Source: Roseivivax jejudonensis
GTDB taxonomy: Bacteria; Pseudomonadota; Alphaproteobacteria; Rhodobacterales; Rhodobacteraceae
Direction: 5' to 3'
Assembly: GCF_900172265.1 (NCBI RefSeq)
Contig: NZ_FWFK01000005.1
Span: forward strand, 310,001 to 374,000
DNA: 64,000 bases
In this document: positions 16,784 to 27,618 of the stretch, one piece after another
Position numbering within the stretch: position 1 is the stretch's first letter
How the letters are laid out: every line of letters begins with the position of its first letter
Position numbers and translations under genes: made by a program
Notes under the pieces: model-generated
Told to the model about the DNA's origin: nothing
The model's database searches: none
Seen by the model: the letters and a program-made list of their open reading frames with translations, nothing else

Positions 16784-18553
16784 ATGACACGATTCACCGC
16801 CATCGTCGTGGCCGGGATCGTCGCTTCGGCCGGCGCCGCGACCGCGCAGGTCAGCGACGAAATGATCGCCGACGACCAGTCGATGACCGAACAGGTCGTG
16901 ACCAACGGCATGGGCCGCGACCTGCAGCGCTACAGCCCGCTCGAGATGCTCAACCGCGACAACGTGCAGAACCTCGTGCCGGCCTGGGCCTTCAGCCTCG
17001 GCGGCGAGAAGCAGCGCGGTCAGGAGACACAGCCGCTGATCTACGACGGCATGATGTACATCACCGGCTCGTATTCGCGGCTCTACGCGATCGATCTCGA
17101 GACCGGCGCCGAGGTGTGGCAGTACGATGCCCGTCTGCCGGAGGGGATTCTGCCCTGCTGCGACGTGGTGAACCGCGGCGCCGCGCTCTACAACGACAAG
17201 CTCTATTTCGGCACGCTGGACGCGCGGATCGTGGCGCTCGACGCCAAGACCGGCGACGTGGTGTGGCGTGACCAGATCGCCGACTACAAGGCCGGCTACA
17301 GCTATACCGCCGCGCCGCTCATCGTCGACGGCCTCGTCGTGACGGGCAATTCCGGCGGCGAGTTCGGTATCGTCGGCGAAGTTCAGGCGCGCGACGCCGA
17401 AACGGGCGAAATGGTCTGGACCCGCCCGGTGATCGAAGGACACATGGGCACCCTCAACGGCGAAGAGAGCACCATGACCGGTGAGCTCAACGCCACCTGG
17501 CCGGGCGACATGTGGAAGACCGGCGGCGGTGCGACGTGGCTCGGCGGATCCTACGACGCGCGCACCGACACGCTCATCTTCGGCACGGGCAACCCGGCGC
17601 CGTGGAACAGCCACCTGCGCAATGCGGGCCAGCCGACCGAGGACAACTCGGGCGACAACCTGTATGCGGCGTCGCGCCTCGGCATCGATCCGGAGACGGG
17701 TGACATCAAGTGGCACTTCCAGACCACGCCGCGCGAGGGCTGGGACTACGACGGCGTGAACGAGGTCGTGCCCTACGAGGACCGCGAGGGCAACATGCGC
17801 CTCGCCACGGCGGACCGGAACGGCTTCTTCTACGTGCTGAACGCCGAGGACGGCGCGTTCGTGTCGGCCGAGCCCTTTGTGAAGGACATCACCTGGGCAG
17901 ACGGCATCGACGAGAATGGCCGACCGATCTTCAATGAGGAAAACCGGCCCGGCGATCCGTCGGCCAGCGCCGACGGTGCGAAGGGCGAGGTCGTGTTCTC
18001 GTCGCCGTCGTTCCTTGGCGGCAAGAACTGGATGCCGATGGCGTTCTCGAAGCGTACGGGCAACTTCTACGTGCCCTCGAACGAGTGGGGCATGGATATC
18101 TGGAACGAGCCGATCACCTACAAGAAGGGCGCCGCCTATCTCGGCTCGGGCTTTACCATCAAGCCGAACTACGAGGATCATATCGGCTCGCTCAAGGCGA
18201 TCGACCCCGATACCGGCGAATGGGTCTGGGAATACAAGAACGACGCGCCGCTCTGGAGCGGTGTGATGACGACCGCCGGCGGCCTCGTGTTCTTCGGCAC
18301 GCCCGAGGGCAAGTTCATCGCGCTGGATGACGAGACCGGCGAAGAGCTGTGGTCGTTCCAGACCGGCTCCGGAATCGTCGGACAGCCCGTGACCTGGGAG
18401 CAGGACGGCGAACAGTACGTGTCGGTGATCTCTGGTTGGGGCGGAGCTGTGCCGCTCTGGGGCGGCGAAGTCGCCAAGAAGGTCAACTACCTCAACCAGG
18501 GCGGTATGCTCTGGACGTTCAAGCTGCCGCGCGAGCTTGCCGCGTTGGAATGA
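16784..18553 (+). CDS. PQQ-dependent methanol/ethanol-family dehydrogenase, lanthanide-type
   Basis: Periplasmic quinoprotein of 589 residues that oxidises primary alcohols and passes electrons to cytochrome c. Signal peptide about 1-22. Beta-propeller W motifs recur ([44 protein letters not shown]). The adjacent disulfide Cys pair is at ~125-126 (LPCCDV). Candidate metal ligands are Glu ~193 and Asn ~270 (FGTGN). The catalytic Asp ~321 is followed two residues later by Asp ~323 in GWDYDGVNE, the hallmark of lanthanide-dependent XoxF/PedH enzymes; calcium enzymes have Ala, Ser or Thr there. The start at 16784 follows AGGGAGGA. No PQQ synthesis genes are in the window. The GTGNPAPWN region is ethanol-dehydrogenase-like, so substrate is open. 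Confidence 0.9.
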   Translation: MTRFTAIVVAGIVASAGAATAQVSDEMIADDQSMTEQVVTNGMGRDLQRYSPLEMLNRDNVQNLVPAWAFSLGGEKQRGQETQPLIYDGMMYITGSYSRLYAIDLETGAEVWQYDARLPEGILPCCDVVNRGAALYNDKLYFGTLDARIVALDAKTGDVVWRDQIADYKAGYSYTAAPLIVDGLVVTGNSGGEFGIVGEVQARDAETGEMVWTRPVIEGHMGTLNGEESTMTGELNATWPGDMWKTGGGATWLGGSYDARTDTLIFGTGNPAPWNSHLRNAGQPTEDNSGDNLYAASRLGIDPETGDIKWHFQTTPREGWDYDGVNEVVPYEDREGNMRLATADRNGFFYVLNAEDGAFVSAEPFVKDITWADGIDENGRPIFNEENRPGDPSASADGAKGEVVFSSPSFLGGKNWMPMAFSKRTGNFYVPSNEWGMDIWNEPITYKKGAAYLGSGFTIKPNYEDHIGSLKAIDPDTGEWVWEYKNDAPLWSGVMTTAGGLVFFGTPEGKFIALDDETGEELWSFQTGSGIVGQPVTWEQDGEQYVSVISGWGGAVPLWGGEVAKKVNYLNQGGMLWTFKLPRELAALE

Positions 18554-18577
18554 CGGTCACCCCCCGACCGTGACGGT

Positions 18578-18611
18578 GCGCCCGGCCTTCGTGCCGGGCG
18601 CTTCGCGTTTT
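18578..18611 (+). terminator. Terminator after the PQQ dehydrogenase
   Basis: GCGCCCGGC / GCCGGGCGC, a perfect 9-bp stem with a six-base loop, followed by TTCGCGTTTT. It lies 25 bp past the dehydrogenase stop. The remaining sequence to 18742 holds no recognisable gene. Confidence 0.8.
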
Positions 18612-18742
18612 CGGGGTGTACAGCAAGCCTTCGGGACCGGCCGCATGATCGTTTCACGCGAGGCGGTGACTTCGCCCCGATGCGCCGGTAATCTCGGGTC
18701 CGACAACACGCCGGGCGCGGCGGGCGAGAGGCGAAGCAGGGC

Positions 18743-20506
18743 ATGTCCAGACTGGAGCGGTGGCGCGAGACCGCCGCACGCACCCACAACCGGTATCACG
18801 CGTGGCGCGCGGCGCGGGCGCGCCCGGCGACGGCGTTCCGCTCGGCGCCCGAGCCGCGCACGGTGGGGTCCTTCGCGCGGGGCCGCCAACTCGCGGCCGG
18901 CAACCTCATGTTTGCCGGGCACCTGGTCGAGGCACCGGGCTGGTCGATCTGGGACGTGACCGCGCCCGACCCGGCCTTCGAAGAAGAGATTCACGGCTGC
19001 GCGTGGCTCGACGACCTTGCAGCCGCTGCCGATCCGCGCACCCGCGCGGTCGCACAGGCCTGGGTCTGGGGCTGGATCGACCGCTTCGGCGACGGCTCGG
19101 GCCCCGGCTGGCAGCCCGACCTGGCCGGACGGCGCATCATCCGCTGGACGCATCATGCCTTCTTCCTGCTGCGTGGGCGCACGACCGAGGAATCCGCGGC
19201 GTTTCACCGCGCACTCGGGGCGCAAACGCTCTACCTCGCGCGGCGCTGGTCCGCCACGTTGCCGGGTCTCGCGCGGTTCGAGGCGCTGACCGGATTGCTC
19301 TATGCCGGCCTGTCGCTCGAGGGAATGGATGACCAGGTCGAACCCGCCCGGGCCGCGCTCGCGCGCGAATGCGCGCGCATCGTCGATGCGGAGGGCGGGC
19401 TGGCGACCCGAAATCCAGAGGACCTGCTCGAGGTGCTCACGTTGCTGACATGGGCGGCGTCGGCGCTCGACGAGGGTGGCAGCGCCCCCGAGCCCGATCA
19501 TGCCGAGGCGATCGCCCGGATCGCGCCGACGCTGCGCGCGCTGCGTCACGCCGATGGCGGGTTGGCCCGTTTTCACGGTGGCGGCCGCGGTCTCGAGGGC
19601 CGGCTGGACCAGGCCTTGGCTGCGGCACGGGTGCGCCGGCGGCCCCAGCGCGGCCTCGCCATGGGATTTGCGCGGCTTGCGGGCGGGCGCACGAGCCTGA
19701 TCGTTGACGCGACGCCGCCGCCGTCGGGCCCTGCGTCGTTCAACGCCCATGCCTCGACACTGGCCTTCGAACTGACCTCGGGACGCCGGCCGCTGATCGT
19801 CAATTGCGGCTCCGGTGCGATTTTCGGGTCGGAGTGGCGCCGCGCGGGCCGGGCGACCCCCTCGCATTCGGCGCTGTGCCTCGACGGGTATTCCAGCGCA
19901 AGGCTCGGCAAGAGCGGATATGTCGGCGCGGCCCCGCGAGAGATGCTGGAGGACGCGCCGGAGCGCGTGCCCGTCGAGCTCAAGACGCTCGATGATGCGT
20001 ATCGCTTCGAAGGGGCGCACGATGGTTACGCCTCGACCCACGGGCTCACGCACGCGCGGATGCTGGATCTGGCGCATGACGGACGTCATCTGGCGGGCGA
20101 GGATCTTCTGGTGGCGATGGGCGCCCGCGACAAGCGGCTGTTCGATGCGCGGCTGACCGGGGCGAAATTGGCCGGGCTGCCCTTCCAGATCCGCTTTCAC
20201 CTGCACCCCGAGGCCGACGCGACCCTCGACATGGGCGGATCGGCTGTGTCGGTGGCGCTCCGCTCGGGCGAGGTCTGGGTTTTCCGGCACGACGGCGTGG
20301 CCGATTTGGCGCTTGAACCGTCGGTCTATCTCGAGAAGGGGCGACTCCGTCCGCGGGCGACGAAACAGATCGTTTTATCCGGCCGCGCGATGGAGTATGC
20401 GACGCGCGTCCGCTGGACCCTCGCCAAGGCGCACGAGACCGAGGTCGCCATCCGCGACCTCGCGCCGTCCGTGGCCGAGGACGACGACATAGAAGACGCC
20501 ACCTGA
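18743..20506 (+). CDS. Heparinase II/III-family protein
   Basis: A 587-residue protein with an alpha-helical N-terminal half ([10 protein letters not shown] region) and a C-terminal heparinase II/III-like beta domain ([38 protein letters not shown]). Members are lyases acting on uronic-acid polysaccharides or uncharacterised homologues; this one lacks an obvious signal peptide. In Rhodobacterales such a gene is often found directly before purH, as here (14-bp gap). The linkage to purine synthesis is positional, and a role in envelope polysaccharide turnover is only a guess. Confidence 0.83.
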   Translation: MSRLERWRETAARTHNRYHAWRAARARPATAFRSAPEPRTVGSFARGRQLAAGNLMFAGHLVEAPGWSIWDVTAPDPAFEEEIHGCAWLDDLAAAADPRTRAVAQAWVWGWIDRFGDGSGPGWQPDLAGRRIIRWTHHAFFLLRGRTTEESAAFHRALGAQTLYLARRWSATLPGLARFEALTGLLYAGLSLEGMDDQVEPARAALARECARIVDAEGGLATRNPEDLLEVLTLLTWAASALDEGGSAPEPDHAEAIARIAPTLRALRHADGGLARFHGGGRGLEGRLDQALAAARVRRRPQRGLAMGFARLAGGRTSLIVDATPPPSGPASFNAHASTLAFELTSGRRPLIVNCGSGAIFGSEWRRAGRATPSHSALCLDGYSSARLGKSGYVGAAPREMLEDAPERVPVELKTLDDAYRFEGAHDGYASTHGLTHARMLDLAHDGRHLAGEDLLVAMGARDKRLFDARLTGAKLAGLPFQIRFHLHPEADATLDMGGSAVSVALRSGEVWVFRHDGVADLALEPSVYLEKGRLRPRATKQIVLSGRAMEYATRVRWTLAKAHETEVAIRDLAPSVAEDDDIEDAT

Positions 20507-20520
20507 CCGAAGGCCTGCCC

Positions 20521-22107
20521 ATGACCGACCTCGTGCCCCTCCGCCGCGCGCTGATATCCGTCTCCGACAAGACCGGTTTGGAAGATCTCGGCCGCGCGCT
20601 CGCAGACCGGGGGGTGGAGCTTCTGTCGACCGGCGGCACCGCCCGCGCGCTGCGCGACGCCGGGCTCGAGGTACAAGACGTCTCGGACGTCACCGGCTTT
20701 CCCGAGATGATGGACGGCCGGGTCAAGACGCTGCATCCCAAGGTGCATGGCGGGCTTCTGGCGCTGCGCGACGACGACAGCCACGTGGCCGCGATGACCG
20801 AACACGGTATCGGTGCGATCGACCTTCTGGTGGTCAACCTCTACCCGTTCGAGTCCGCCGTGGCCGGCGGTGCGGACTACGATACCGCGATCGAGAACAT
20901 CGACATCGGCGGCCCCGCCATGATCCGGGCGGCGGCCAAGAACCACCGGTTCGTCAGTGTCGTGACCGATGTCGAGGACTACGACGCGCTGCTGTCCGAG
21001 CTCGACGCGCAGGACGGGGCGACCTCCTACGCGTTCCGCCAGCGGCTCGCGCTGACCGCATATGCCCGCACCGGCGCCTACGATGCGGCGGTGTCGGGCT
21101 GGATGGCCGATGCGCTCGGCGACGCCGCGCCGCGCCGCCGGGTGGTCGCGGGCCGCCTGTCGCAGACGCTGCGCTACGGCGAGAATCCGCACCAGTCCGC
21201 GGCGTTCTACACCGACGGCGCGACCCGGCCGGGCATCGCGACGGCGCGCCAGCTTCAGGGCAAGGAACTGAGCTACAACAACATCAACGACACCGACGCG
21301 GCGTTCGAACTCGTGTCCGAGTTCAGCGCCGACGCACCGGCCTGCGCGATCATCAAGCACGCCAATCCCTGCGGTGTCGCGACGGGCGCGACGCTGGCCG
21401 AGGCCTATTCGCGCGCCTTCGACTGCGACCGGACCTCGGCGTTCGGCGGCATCGTTGCGCTAAACCGGCCGCTCGACCGCGCGACGGCAGAGGCGATCAC
21501 CGAGATCTTCACCGAGGTGGTGATCGCGCCCGAGGCCGACGAGGACGCGCGCGCGATCTTCGCGGCGAAGAAGAACCTGCGCCTTCTCGTGACCGGCGGG
21601 CTTGCCGATCCGGCGGCCGCGGGCCTCGCGATCCGGCAGGTGTCGGGCGGCTTTCTGGTGCAGGACCGCGATACCGGCCGCGTCGGGCCGGACGCGCTTC
21701 GGGTGGTGACGCGCCGCGCCCCGTCGGAGGCGGAGATGCCTGATCTGCGCATGGCGTGGACCGTGGCCAAGCACGTGAAATCCAACGCCATCGTCTACGT
21801 TAAGGATGGCGCGACCGTCGGCATCGGTGCGGGCCAGATGAGCCGCGTCGACTCGACCCGCATCGCCGCGCGCAAGTCCGCCGACATGGCCGAGGCGCTC
21901 GGCCTCGACACGGCGCTGACGCAGGGCGCCGTCGTCGCTTCGGACGCCTTCTTCCCGTTTCCCGACGGCCTGCTTGCCGCCGCCGAGGCCGGGGCGAAGG
22001 CCGTGATTCAGCCTGGTGGCGCGATGCGCGATGACGAGGTGATCGCCGCCGCGGACGAGGCGGGGCTGGCGATGGTCTTCACCGGCATGCGGCACTTCCG
22101 ACATTGA
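20521..22107 (+). CDS. purH: Bifunctional AICAR transformylase / IMP cyclohydrolase PurH
   Basis: Catalyses the last two steps to IMP: formyl transfer from 10-formyl-THF to AICAR, then ring closure. The N-terminal cyclohydrolase domain shows [13 protein letters not shown] and [13 protein letters not shown]. The C-terminal transformylase domain shows [11 protein letters not shown], the Lys-His pair in [11 protein letters not shown], and DAFFPFPDG, ending in FTGMRHFRH. At 528 residues it is full length. It lies between the heparinase-like gene and lspA on one strand; the formyl donor is supplied by folD/fhs-type enzymes such as those at the end of the window. Confidence 0.97.
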   Translation: MTDLVPLRRALISVSDKTGLEDLGRALADRGVELLSTGGTARALRDAGLEVQDVSDVTGFPEMMDGRVKTLHPKVHGGLLALRDDDSHVAAMTEHGIGAIDLLVVNLYPFESAVAGGADYDTAIENIDIGGPAMIRAAAKNHRFVSVVTDVEDYDALLSELDAQDGATSYAFRQRLALTAYARTGAYDAAVSGWMADALGDAAPRRRVVAGRLSQTLRYGENPHQSAAFYTDGATRPGIATARQLQGKELSYNNINDTDAAFELVSEFSADAPACAIIKHANPCGVATGATLAEAYSRAFDCDRTSAFGGIVALNRPLDRATAEAITEIFTEVVIAPEADEDARAIFAAKKNLRLLVTGGLADPAAAGLAIRQVSGGFLVQDRDTGRVGPDALRVVTRRAPSEAEMPDLRMAWTVAKHVKSNAIVYVKDGATVGIGAGQMSRVDSTRIAARKSADMAEALGLDTALTQGAVVASDAFFPFPDGLLAAAEAGAKAVIQPGGAMRDDEVIAAADEAGLAMVFTGMRHFRH

Positions 22108-22121
22108 CCGGGCGGCGCGGC

Positions 22122-22616
22122 ATGCGGCTCGTGGGGATCACGGCTCTGGCGATCTTCGTCCTGGACCAGGCGACGAAGTGGTGGATCCTGCACATCCTGT
22201 CGCTCGACACGCGCGGCGTGATCGAGGTGGCGCCGCCGTGGCTGACCTTTCGCATGGCGTGGAACACAGGCATCAACTTCGGCCTGTTCTCGGGACAGGC
22301 CGACCTCACGCGGTGGGTGCTGATCGCGGTGGCGATGGGCATCGTCCTCTTCGTGCTGGTGTGGCTCAGGCGCGATCCGCCGGGTGTGCCCGGCCTGATC
22401 GCGGGCGGCGTTCTGATCGGCGGCGCGCTCGGCAACGTCATCGACCGGCTGGTCTACGGTGCGGTCGCGGATTTTCTGAACATGTCGTGCTGCGGCATCG
22501 ACAACCCGTATTCGTTCAACGTTGCCGACATCGCCATCTTCGTCGGCGCGGCGGGGCTCGTGCTCTTTCCGGGCGACGACAACTCACCGCCAGCACGACG
22601 GAAAAAGCGCGCGTGA
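22122..22616 (+). CDS. lspA: Lipoprotein signal peptidase LspA
   Basis: Inner-membrane aspartyl protease that removes signal peptides from diacylated prolipoproteins. It has four hydrophobic segments with FVLDQATKWW, the NTGINFG loop, and the two catalytic Asp motifs in GNVIDRLVYGAVADF and NVADIAI. The ATG at 22122 matches the family N-terminus; a TTG at 22104 overlapping the purH stop could add six residues. It is followed by a DUF3035 lipoprotein, a natural substrate. Confidence 0.94.
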   Translation: MRLVGITALAIFVLDQATKWWILHILSLDTRGVIEVAPPWLTFRMAWNTGINFGLFSGQADLTRWVLIAVAMGIVLFVLVWLRRDPPGVPGLIAGGVLIGGALGNVIDRLVYGAVADFLNMSCCGIDNPYSFNVADIAIFVGAAGLVLFPGDDNSPPARRKKRA

Positions 22617-22669
22617 CGACGGCAAAGAGTTGCGTTAAGGCTCGGGCGATGACGGAACGGAGAGGCGGA

Positions 22670-23206
22670 ATGCGGGTTCGGATGGTCGTGGGGCTCCTGA
22701 CAGGGCTGGCCCTTTGTGCCTGTTCCTCGGCGCGCGACGGCGAGACCAACCTCCGCCGTGTCGAGAACTTCCGCGGCGCGCCCGAGGAATTCGGCATCGT
22801 CCCGAACAAGCCGCTGCAGGCGCCGCCGGCCGGACGCGCCGCGTTGCCGGCGCCCACGCCGGGCGGCGCGAACCGGGCGGACCTGACCCCGCTGTCGGAT
22901 ACCGTCGCGGCGCTTGGCGGCGATCCGTCGCGGCTGTCGTCGGGCGCCGGGATCCCTGCCTCGGACGGCGCGCTCGTCGCTGCGGCGGGGCGGCGCGGCG
23001 TGAATCCGACCGTCCGGCAGGATCTGGCACGCGAGGATGCGGCCTTCCGCCGGCGGGCATCGATCCTCAACTGGCGCATCGTTCGCGAGGACGAGTACAA
23101 CCGGGCGTATCGGCGCCAGTCGCTCGACGCACAGGCATGGCTGGACCGCGTCCGCGTGCCGGGCACGAACATCCGAACGCCGTCCGCTCCGCCGCCCGCA
23201 CGCTGA
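22670..23206 (+). CDS. DUF3035 lipoprotein
   Basis: A 178-residue predicted lipoprotein with a short signal peptide and a Cys just after LALCAC. The mature region contains GAPEEFGIVPNKPLQ, the hallmark of the DUF3035 family, which is found mainly in Rhodobacterales next to lspA and of unknown function. The C-terminus is rich in Arg with NRAYRRQ. The ATG at 22670 follows a GGAGAGGCGGA leader and is preferred to the in-frame ATG at 22649. Confidence 0.83.
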   Translation: MRVRMVVGLLTGLALCACSSARDGETNLRRVENFRGAPEEFGIVPNKPLQAPPAGRAALPAPTPGGANRADLTPLSDTVAALGGDPSRLSSGAGIPASDGALVAAAGRRGVNPTVRQDLAREDAAFRRRASILNWRIVREDEYNRAYRRQSLDAQAWLDRVRVPGTNIRTPSAPPPAR

Positions 23207-23347
23207 CGTCTCTGCGCCGGCAAGCGGGATCAGGCCGACGCACAGTCGGACACGGGGCCCGAGCTTACAAATCTGTCAAGTTGCTTGAACTCGCCGAGGG
23301 CTGTCGTAGCTAGTCGGTGAACCGGGTTCGAGGAGGTTGACCCCCGC

Positions 23348-24811
23348 ATGCTGACACGGCTGAGCACCATCGCTGCCGCCGCGCTTCTGGCGCTGCCGGC
23401 GACCACACCGATCCTGACCGGCCCCGCCACCGCGCAGGAGGCCATCGAGGAGCAGGTAACCACCTTTACGCTCGACAACGGCATGGAGGTCGTGGTGATC
23501 GAGAACCACCGCGCGCCGGTGGTCACCCACATGGTCTGGTACCGGGCCGGGGCGGCGGACGAGACACCGGGCACCTCCGGTGTCGCACACTACCTCGAGC
23601 ATCTTCTCTTCAAGGGCACCGAGACCCTCGAGCCCGGCGAGTTCAGCCGCGTCGTCGCGCGGAACGGCGGCAGCGACAACGCCTTTACCAGCTACGACTA
23701 CACCGCGTATTTCCAGCGCGTCGCCGCCGATCGGCTGGACCGCATGATGGAGATGGAGGCCGACCGCATGGTCAATCTCCAGCTCACGGAAGAGGACGCC
23801 GACACCGAACGGTCCGTGATCCTCGAGGAGCGCAACCAGCGGGTCGAGAACTCGCCGGGTGCGCTGTTCAACGAGCAGACGAGCGCGGCGCTCTACCTCA
23901 ACCATCCCTACAACACGCCGGTCATCGGCTGGCGGCACGAGATGGAAGAACTGGACGAGGTGAAGGCGCGCGATTTCTACGAAACCTACTACGCGCCCAA
24001 CAACGCGATCCTCGTCGTGGCCGGCGACGTGACGCCCGACGAGGTGCGCACGATGGCGGAGCGGCACTACGGCGCGATCCCGGCCAACGAGTCATTGCCG
24101 GAGCGGACGCGGCCGCAGGAGCCGCCGCAGCGCGCAGAGCGGCGCCTGAGCATGGCCGATCCGCGCGTATCGCAACCCTACATGGTGCGCACGTACCTCG
24201 CGCCGGAGCGCGATCCGGGTGACCAGGAACGTGCCGCGGCGCTGGTCATCCTCGCCGAGATCCTCGGCGGTGGTCAGACGTCGGTGCTCACGCGGACACT
24301 GCAGTTCGAGCGCCCGGCAGCGGTCTATACCAGCGCGTTCTACGACGGCACGTCGGTCGACGACACGTCGTTCGGCATCGCGGCCGTCCCCGCGGAGGGC
24401 GTGAGTCTCGCCGCGCTGGAGGCTGACCTGAACCGCGTGCTCGAGAACTTCATGTCCGAAGGGATCGACCCGGAACAGCTGGAGCGGATCAAGTTTCGTT
24501 TGCGCGCACAGCAGATCTACGCGCTCGACAATTCCGACGGGCTCGCCCGCCGCTACGGCGCCGCGTTGGCGACCGGCCTGACGGTCGAGGACGTCCAGGA
24601 CTGGCCCGATGTCCTGCAGGCCGTGACCGAAGAGGACATCATGCAGGCGGCACGCGAGCTTTTCGTCAGTGATCGCTCTGTTACCGGCTACCTCACCGGC
24701 GACCAGAGTGCCGCGGCCGACGAGGGCGAATCCGAGGTGTCGCCGGCTGCCACGCCGACGCGGGAGCCCGCGGCGGACACGATCGAAGGTCAGGGGGAGA
24801 TCACGCAATGA
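23348..24811 (+). CDS. M16 zinc peptidase, catalytic subunit
   Basis: A 487-residue exported pitrilysin-type (M16) metallopeptidase. A signal peptide is followed by an N-terminal domain with the inverted zinc motif HYLEH (HXXEH) and a distal Glu in EERNQR, then a second non-catalytic domain with RMMEMEAD-type helices and a Gly-rich tail. It overlaps the next gene by four bases (ATGA), and the two form the usual active/inactive M16B pair, acting as a periplasmic heterodimer. Substrate is unknown; homologues degrade peptides. The 140-bp gap upstream shows no gene. Confidence 0.92.
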   Translation: MLTRLSTIAAAALLALPATTPILTGPATAQEAIEEQVTTFTLDNGMEVVVIENHRAPVVTHMVWYRAGAADETPGTSGVAHYLEHLLFKGTETLEPGEFSRVVARNGGSDNAFTSYDYTAYFQRVAADRLDRMMEMEADRMVNLQLTEEDADTERSVILEERNQRVENSPGALFNEQTSAALYLNHPYNTPVIGWRHEMEELDEVKARDFYETYYAPNNAILVVAGDVTPDEVRTMAERHYGAIPANESLPERTRPQEPPQRAERRLSMADPRVSQPYMVRTYLAPERDPGDQERAAALVILAEILGGGQTSVLTRTLQFERPAAVYTSAFYDGTSVDDTSFGIAAVPAEGVSLAALEADLNRVLENFMSEGIDPEQLERIKFRLRAQQIYALDNSDGLARRYGAALATGLTVEDVQDWPDVLQAVTEEDIMQAARELFVSDRSVTGYLTGDQSAAADEGESEVSPAATPTREPAADTIEGQGEITQ

Positions 24812-26136
24812 TCCGCCGCATCCAAGCCGCCGCGGCCGTCGCCGCGCTGTTCGCCCTTGCCGTCCCGGCAGCGGCGCAGGTCGATATCGAGGAGGTCACC
24901 ACCGACGCCGGGTTCGAGGCCTGGCTGGTCGAGGACGACAGCGTACCGTTCGTTTCGCTCGAGATCCGCTTCGTGGGCGGCGCCGTCCTCGATCCCGAGG
25001 GGCAGGCGGGCGTCACGAACCTCATGATGGGCCTTCTGGAGGAGGGCGCGGGCGAGCGTGACGCGCGCGCCTTCGCCGCGGCCGAGGAAGAGCTCGCCGC
25101 CTCCTTCGGCTACGACGCGAACCACGACAGCGTATCGGTGTCCGCGCGGTTCCTGACCGAGAACCGTGACGAGGCCGTGGCGCTCCTGCGAGACAGTCTC
25201 GTGGCTCCGCGCTTCGACGCCGACGCGATCGAGCGGGTGCGCGGGCAGGTGATCTCCGGCCTCAGGTCCGCACAGACCGACCCCGACGAGATCGCGGAGC
25301 GGCGCGCGGCCGACTACGCGTTCGGCGATCACCCCTACGCGCGCCCCGTTTCGGGTACGCTGGAGACCGTGCCGCACCTGTCGCGCGAGAGCATCGTCGC
25401 GGCGCATGCGGCCGCGCTCGTGCAGGACCGCGCGGTGATCGCCGCAGCCGGCGATATCAGTGCCGACGAGTTGTCCGCTCTTGTCGATTCGCTGCTCGCC
25501 GATCTGCCGGAGAGCGGACCGGGTCTGCCGACCGAGGTCGAGATCCCCGACAGTGGCGGTGTGACCGTCGTGCCGTTCGACACGCCGCAATCCGTCGCGA
25601 TATTCGGGCATTCCGGCATCGATCGTCACGATCCCGATTTCTTCCCCGCCTACGTGCTCAATCACATTCTCGGCGGCGGCGGGTTTGAATCGCGCCTGAT
25701 GGAAGAGGTGCGCGAGAAGCGCGGTCTGACCTACGGTGTCTATTCCTACCTCGCGACGCGCGACTACGCGGACCTCATGATGGGGCGGGTCGCATCCGCC
25801 AACGAACGCATGGCCGAGACGGTGCAGGTCATCCGCGACACCTGGGCTCGCACCGCCGAAGACGGCGTGAGCGACACCGAGCTCGAGGACGCGAAGACCT
25901 ATCTGACCGGGGCCTATCCGCTGCGATTTGACGGCAACGGCGCCATTGCCGACATTCTCGTCGGGATGCAATTGCAGGACCTGTCGCCGGATTACGTGAA
26001 CACGCGGAACGACATGATCGAGGCCGTCACCGCCGAGGATATCCAGCGCGTGGCCGGTGAGCTCATGAAGCCGGACGCTTTGCACTTCACGATCGTGGGT
26101 CAGCCCGAGGGGCTGGACGGCGAGGCGACGCAGTGA
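24808..26136 (+). CDS. M16 peptidase-like partner, inactive subunit
   Basis: A 442-residue exported M16-family protein paired with the preceding gene. It has a signal peptide ending near AAAQVD and the M16 fold, but where the zinc motif should be it reads VTNLMMGLLEEG, so HXXEH is absent. This is the typical non-catalytic partner, which keeps the substrate-binding R/Y pair: the C-terminal domain contains EKRGLTYGVYS. Translation is coupled to the catalytic subunit by ATGA overlap. Confidence 0.91.
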   Translation: MIRRIQAAAAVAALFALAVPAAAQVDIEEVTTDAGFEAWLVEDDSVPFVSLEIRFVGGAVLDPEGQAGVTNLMMGLLEEGAGERDARAFAAAEEELAASFGYDANHDSVSVSARFLTENRDEAVALLRDSLVAPRFDADAIERVRGQVISGLRSAQTDPDEIAERRAADYAFGDHPYARPVSGTLETVPHLSRESIVAAHAAALVQDRAVIAAAGDISADELSALVDSLLADLPESGPGLPTEVEIPDSGGVTVVPFDTPQSVAIFGHSGIDRHDPDFFPAYVLNHILGGGGFESRLMEEVREKRGLTYGVYSYLATRDYADLMMGRVASANERMAETVQVIRDTWARTAEDGVSDTELEDAKTYLTGAYPLRFDGNGAIADILVGMQLQDLSPDYVNTRNDMIEAVTAEDIQRVAGELMKPDALHFTIVGQPEGLDGEATQ

Positions 26137-26164
26137 GCGTGGCGCATCGAACACGGGTGCCGGC

Positions 26165-26587
26165 ATGCGCCGGTTGATCGCGAGCCTGTCGGTCGCCGGC
26201 GCCGCCTTGGCCGCGCCAGCGGACGCGGACCGCGGCATCATGCGCACGCTGTCGCCCGACACCGACGATCTCAGCGCCTACCGCTGGGAAAACCGGCCGG
26301 TCCTGCTGTTCGCACCGTCGCCCGATGATCCCGAATTCCGGCGTCAGGTCGCCACGCTGGAGGCGGCGCAGCCGGACGTGGAAGATCGCGATATCGTCGT
26401 GTTGTCGGACACCGATCCGCAGGCCGGCGGCGCGTTGCGGGCGCGGTTCGCGCCCGACGGCTTTCTATTCGTGCTCGTGGGCAAGGACGGCGGCGTCAAA
26501 CGCACCGAAACCGCGCCTGTGGCGGCCGCTGACCTTTTCGGGACGATCGACGCGATGCCGATGCGGCGCCGCGAGATGTCGCAGTAG
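26165..26587 (+). CDS. DUF4174 protein, exported
   Basis: A small 140-residue protein with a weak signal peptide and the DUF4174 pattern: YRWENRPVLLFAPS, DRDIVVLSD and FLFVLVGKDGGVKRTE. The fold is thioredoxin-like in outline but has no cysteine, so redox activity is unlikely. It follows the M16 pair at 28 bp and is convergent with dapA. Function unknown. Confidence 0.75.
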   Translation: MRRLIASLSVAGAALAAPADADRGIMRTLSPDTDDLSAYRWENRPVLLFAPSPDDPEFRRQVATLEAAQPDVEDRDIVVLSDTDPQAGGALRARFAPDGFLFVLVGKDGGVKRTETAPVAAADLFGTIDAMPMRRREMSQ

Positions 26588-26608
26588 GCGGCATCCGCGG
26601 CGCGGCGC

Positions 26609-27484
26609 TCAGTTCAGCAGACCGGCGTGGCGCAGTCCGAAATCGACCTTTTCGCGCGTCTCGGGCGTGAGCGGCACGAGCGGTGGCCGCACGTCCTCTT
26701 CGCAAAGATCGAGCCGCGACATGGCGTACTTGGCGCCGCACAGGCCCGGCTCGGTGAAGATCGCGTGGTGCAGTGGCATCAGCCGATCCTGCAGGTCGAG
26801 CGCACGGGCGTAGTCCCCGGACAGGCACGCCTCCTGCACTTCGGCGCATAGCCGCGGCGCGACGTTGGCCGTGACCGAGATCACGCCGATGCCGCCCTGC
26901 GCGTTGAAGCCGTGGGCCGTCGCGTCCTCGCCCGAGATCTGCGCGAAGTCGCGGCCGCAGGCGATCCGCTGTGCCGAGACCCGGGCCAGGTCGCCCGTCG
27001 CGTCCTTCACGCCGACGATGCGCGGCAGCTTTGACAATTCGCCCATCGTGACAGGCGTCATGTCCACGGCCGACCGGCCCGGAATGTTGTAGATGATGAT
27101 CGGCAGCGTGCAGCAATCGTGCAGCATTTTGAAATGTGCGTAGAGCCCGGCCTGCGTCGGCTTGTTGTAGTAGGGCGTCACCACCAGCGCGGCGTCGGCA
27201 CCCACACGCTCGGCATGCATGATGAAGCGCATCGCCTCGGTCGTGTTGTTCGAGCCGGCACCGGCGATCACCGGCAGGCGGCCCGCCGCGGCGGTCACCA
27301 CTGTCTCGACCACCGCCTCGTGCTCCTCGGCGCTCAGCGTCGGGCTTTCGCCCGTCGTGCCTACGGGAACGATTCCGTGAGTGCCCTGCTCGACATGCCA
27401 GTCGACGAGGCGTTTGAGCGTCTCGAAATCCACCGCGCCGTCCTTGAACGGCGTGACGAGGGCGACCATCGACCCCTTGAACAT
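26609..27484 (-). CDS. dapA: 4-hydroxy-tetrahydrodipicolinate synthase DapA
   Basis: Condenses pyruvate with aspartate semialdehyde, the first committed step to lysine and diaminopimelate. At 291 residues it shows the (beta/alpha)8 pattern with GTTGESPTL, the catalytic Tyr in [14 protein letters not shown] and the Schiff-base Lys in GVKDATGD. The ATG at 27484 fits the family N-terminus ([12 protein letters not shown]). Divergent from slt; the gap of about 130 bp holds both promoters. Confidence 0.96.
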   Translation of the reverse strand: MFKGSMVALVTPFKDGAVDFETLKRLVDWHVEQGTHGIVPVGTTGESPTLSAEEHEAVVETVVTAAAGRLPVIAGAGSNNTTEAMRFIMHAERVGADAALVVTPYYNKPTQAGLYAHFKMLHDCCTLPIIIYNIPGRSAVDMTPVTMGELSKLPRIVGVKDATGDLARVSAQRIACGRDFAQISGEDATAHGFNAQGGIGVISVTANVAPRLCAEVQEACLSGDYARALDLQDRLMPLHHAIFTEPGLCGAKYAMSRLDLCEEDVRPPLVPLTPETREKVDFGLRHAGLLN

Positions 27485-27618
27485 GACACGCTCCTTTTCC
27501 AGCCCGATTGCGGGTTGCGTGGCGCCGCCGCCTGTCGCAGACGTGAGTTGTCGGGCGCCCGCTCGTGGATATGCTCCGGGCCGTGTCTATCCTCTCTCGA
27601 ATGGTGAATTGCAAGCTC

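Noticed and set aside
24808-26136. Second M16 gene as an active protease
   Set aside because: The HXXEH zinc motif is replaced, so it is the non-catalytic partner.
26165-26587. DUF4174 protein as a thioredoxin
   Set aside because: Thioredoxin-like outline but no cysteine at all.
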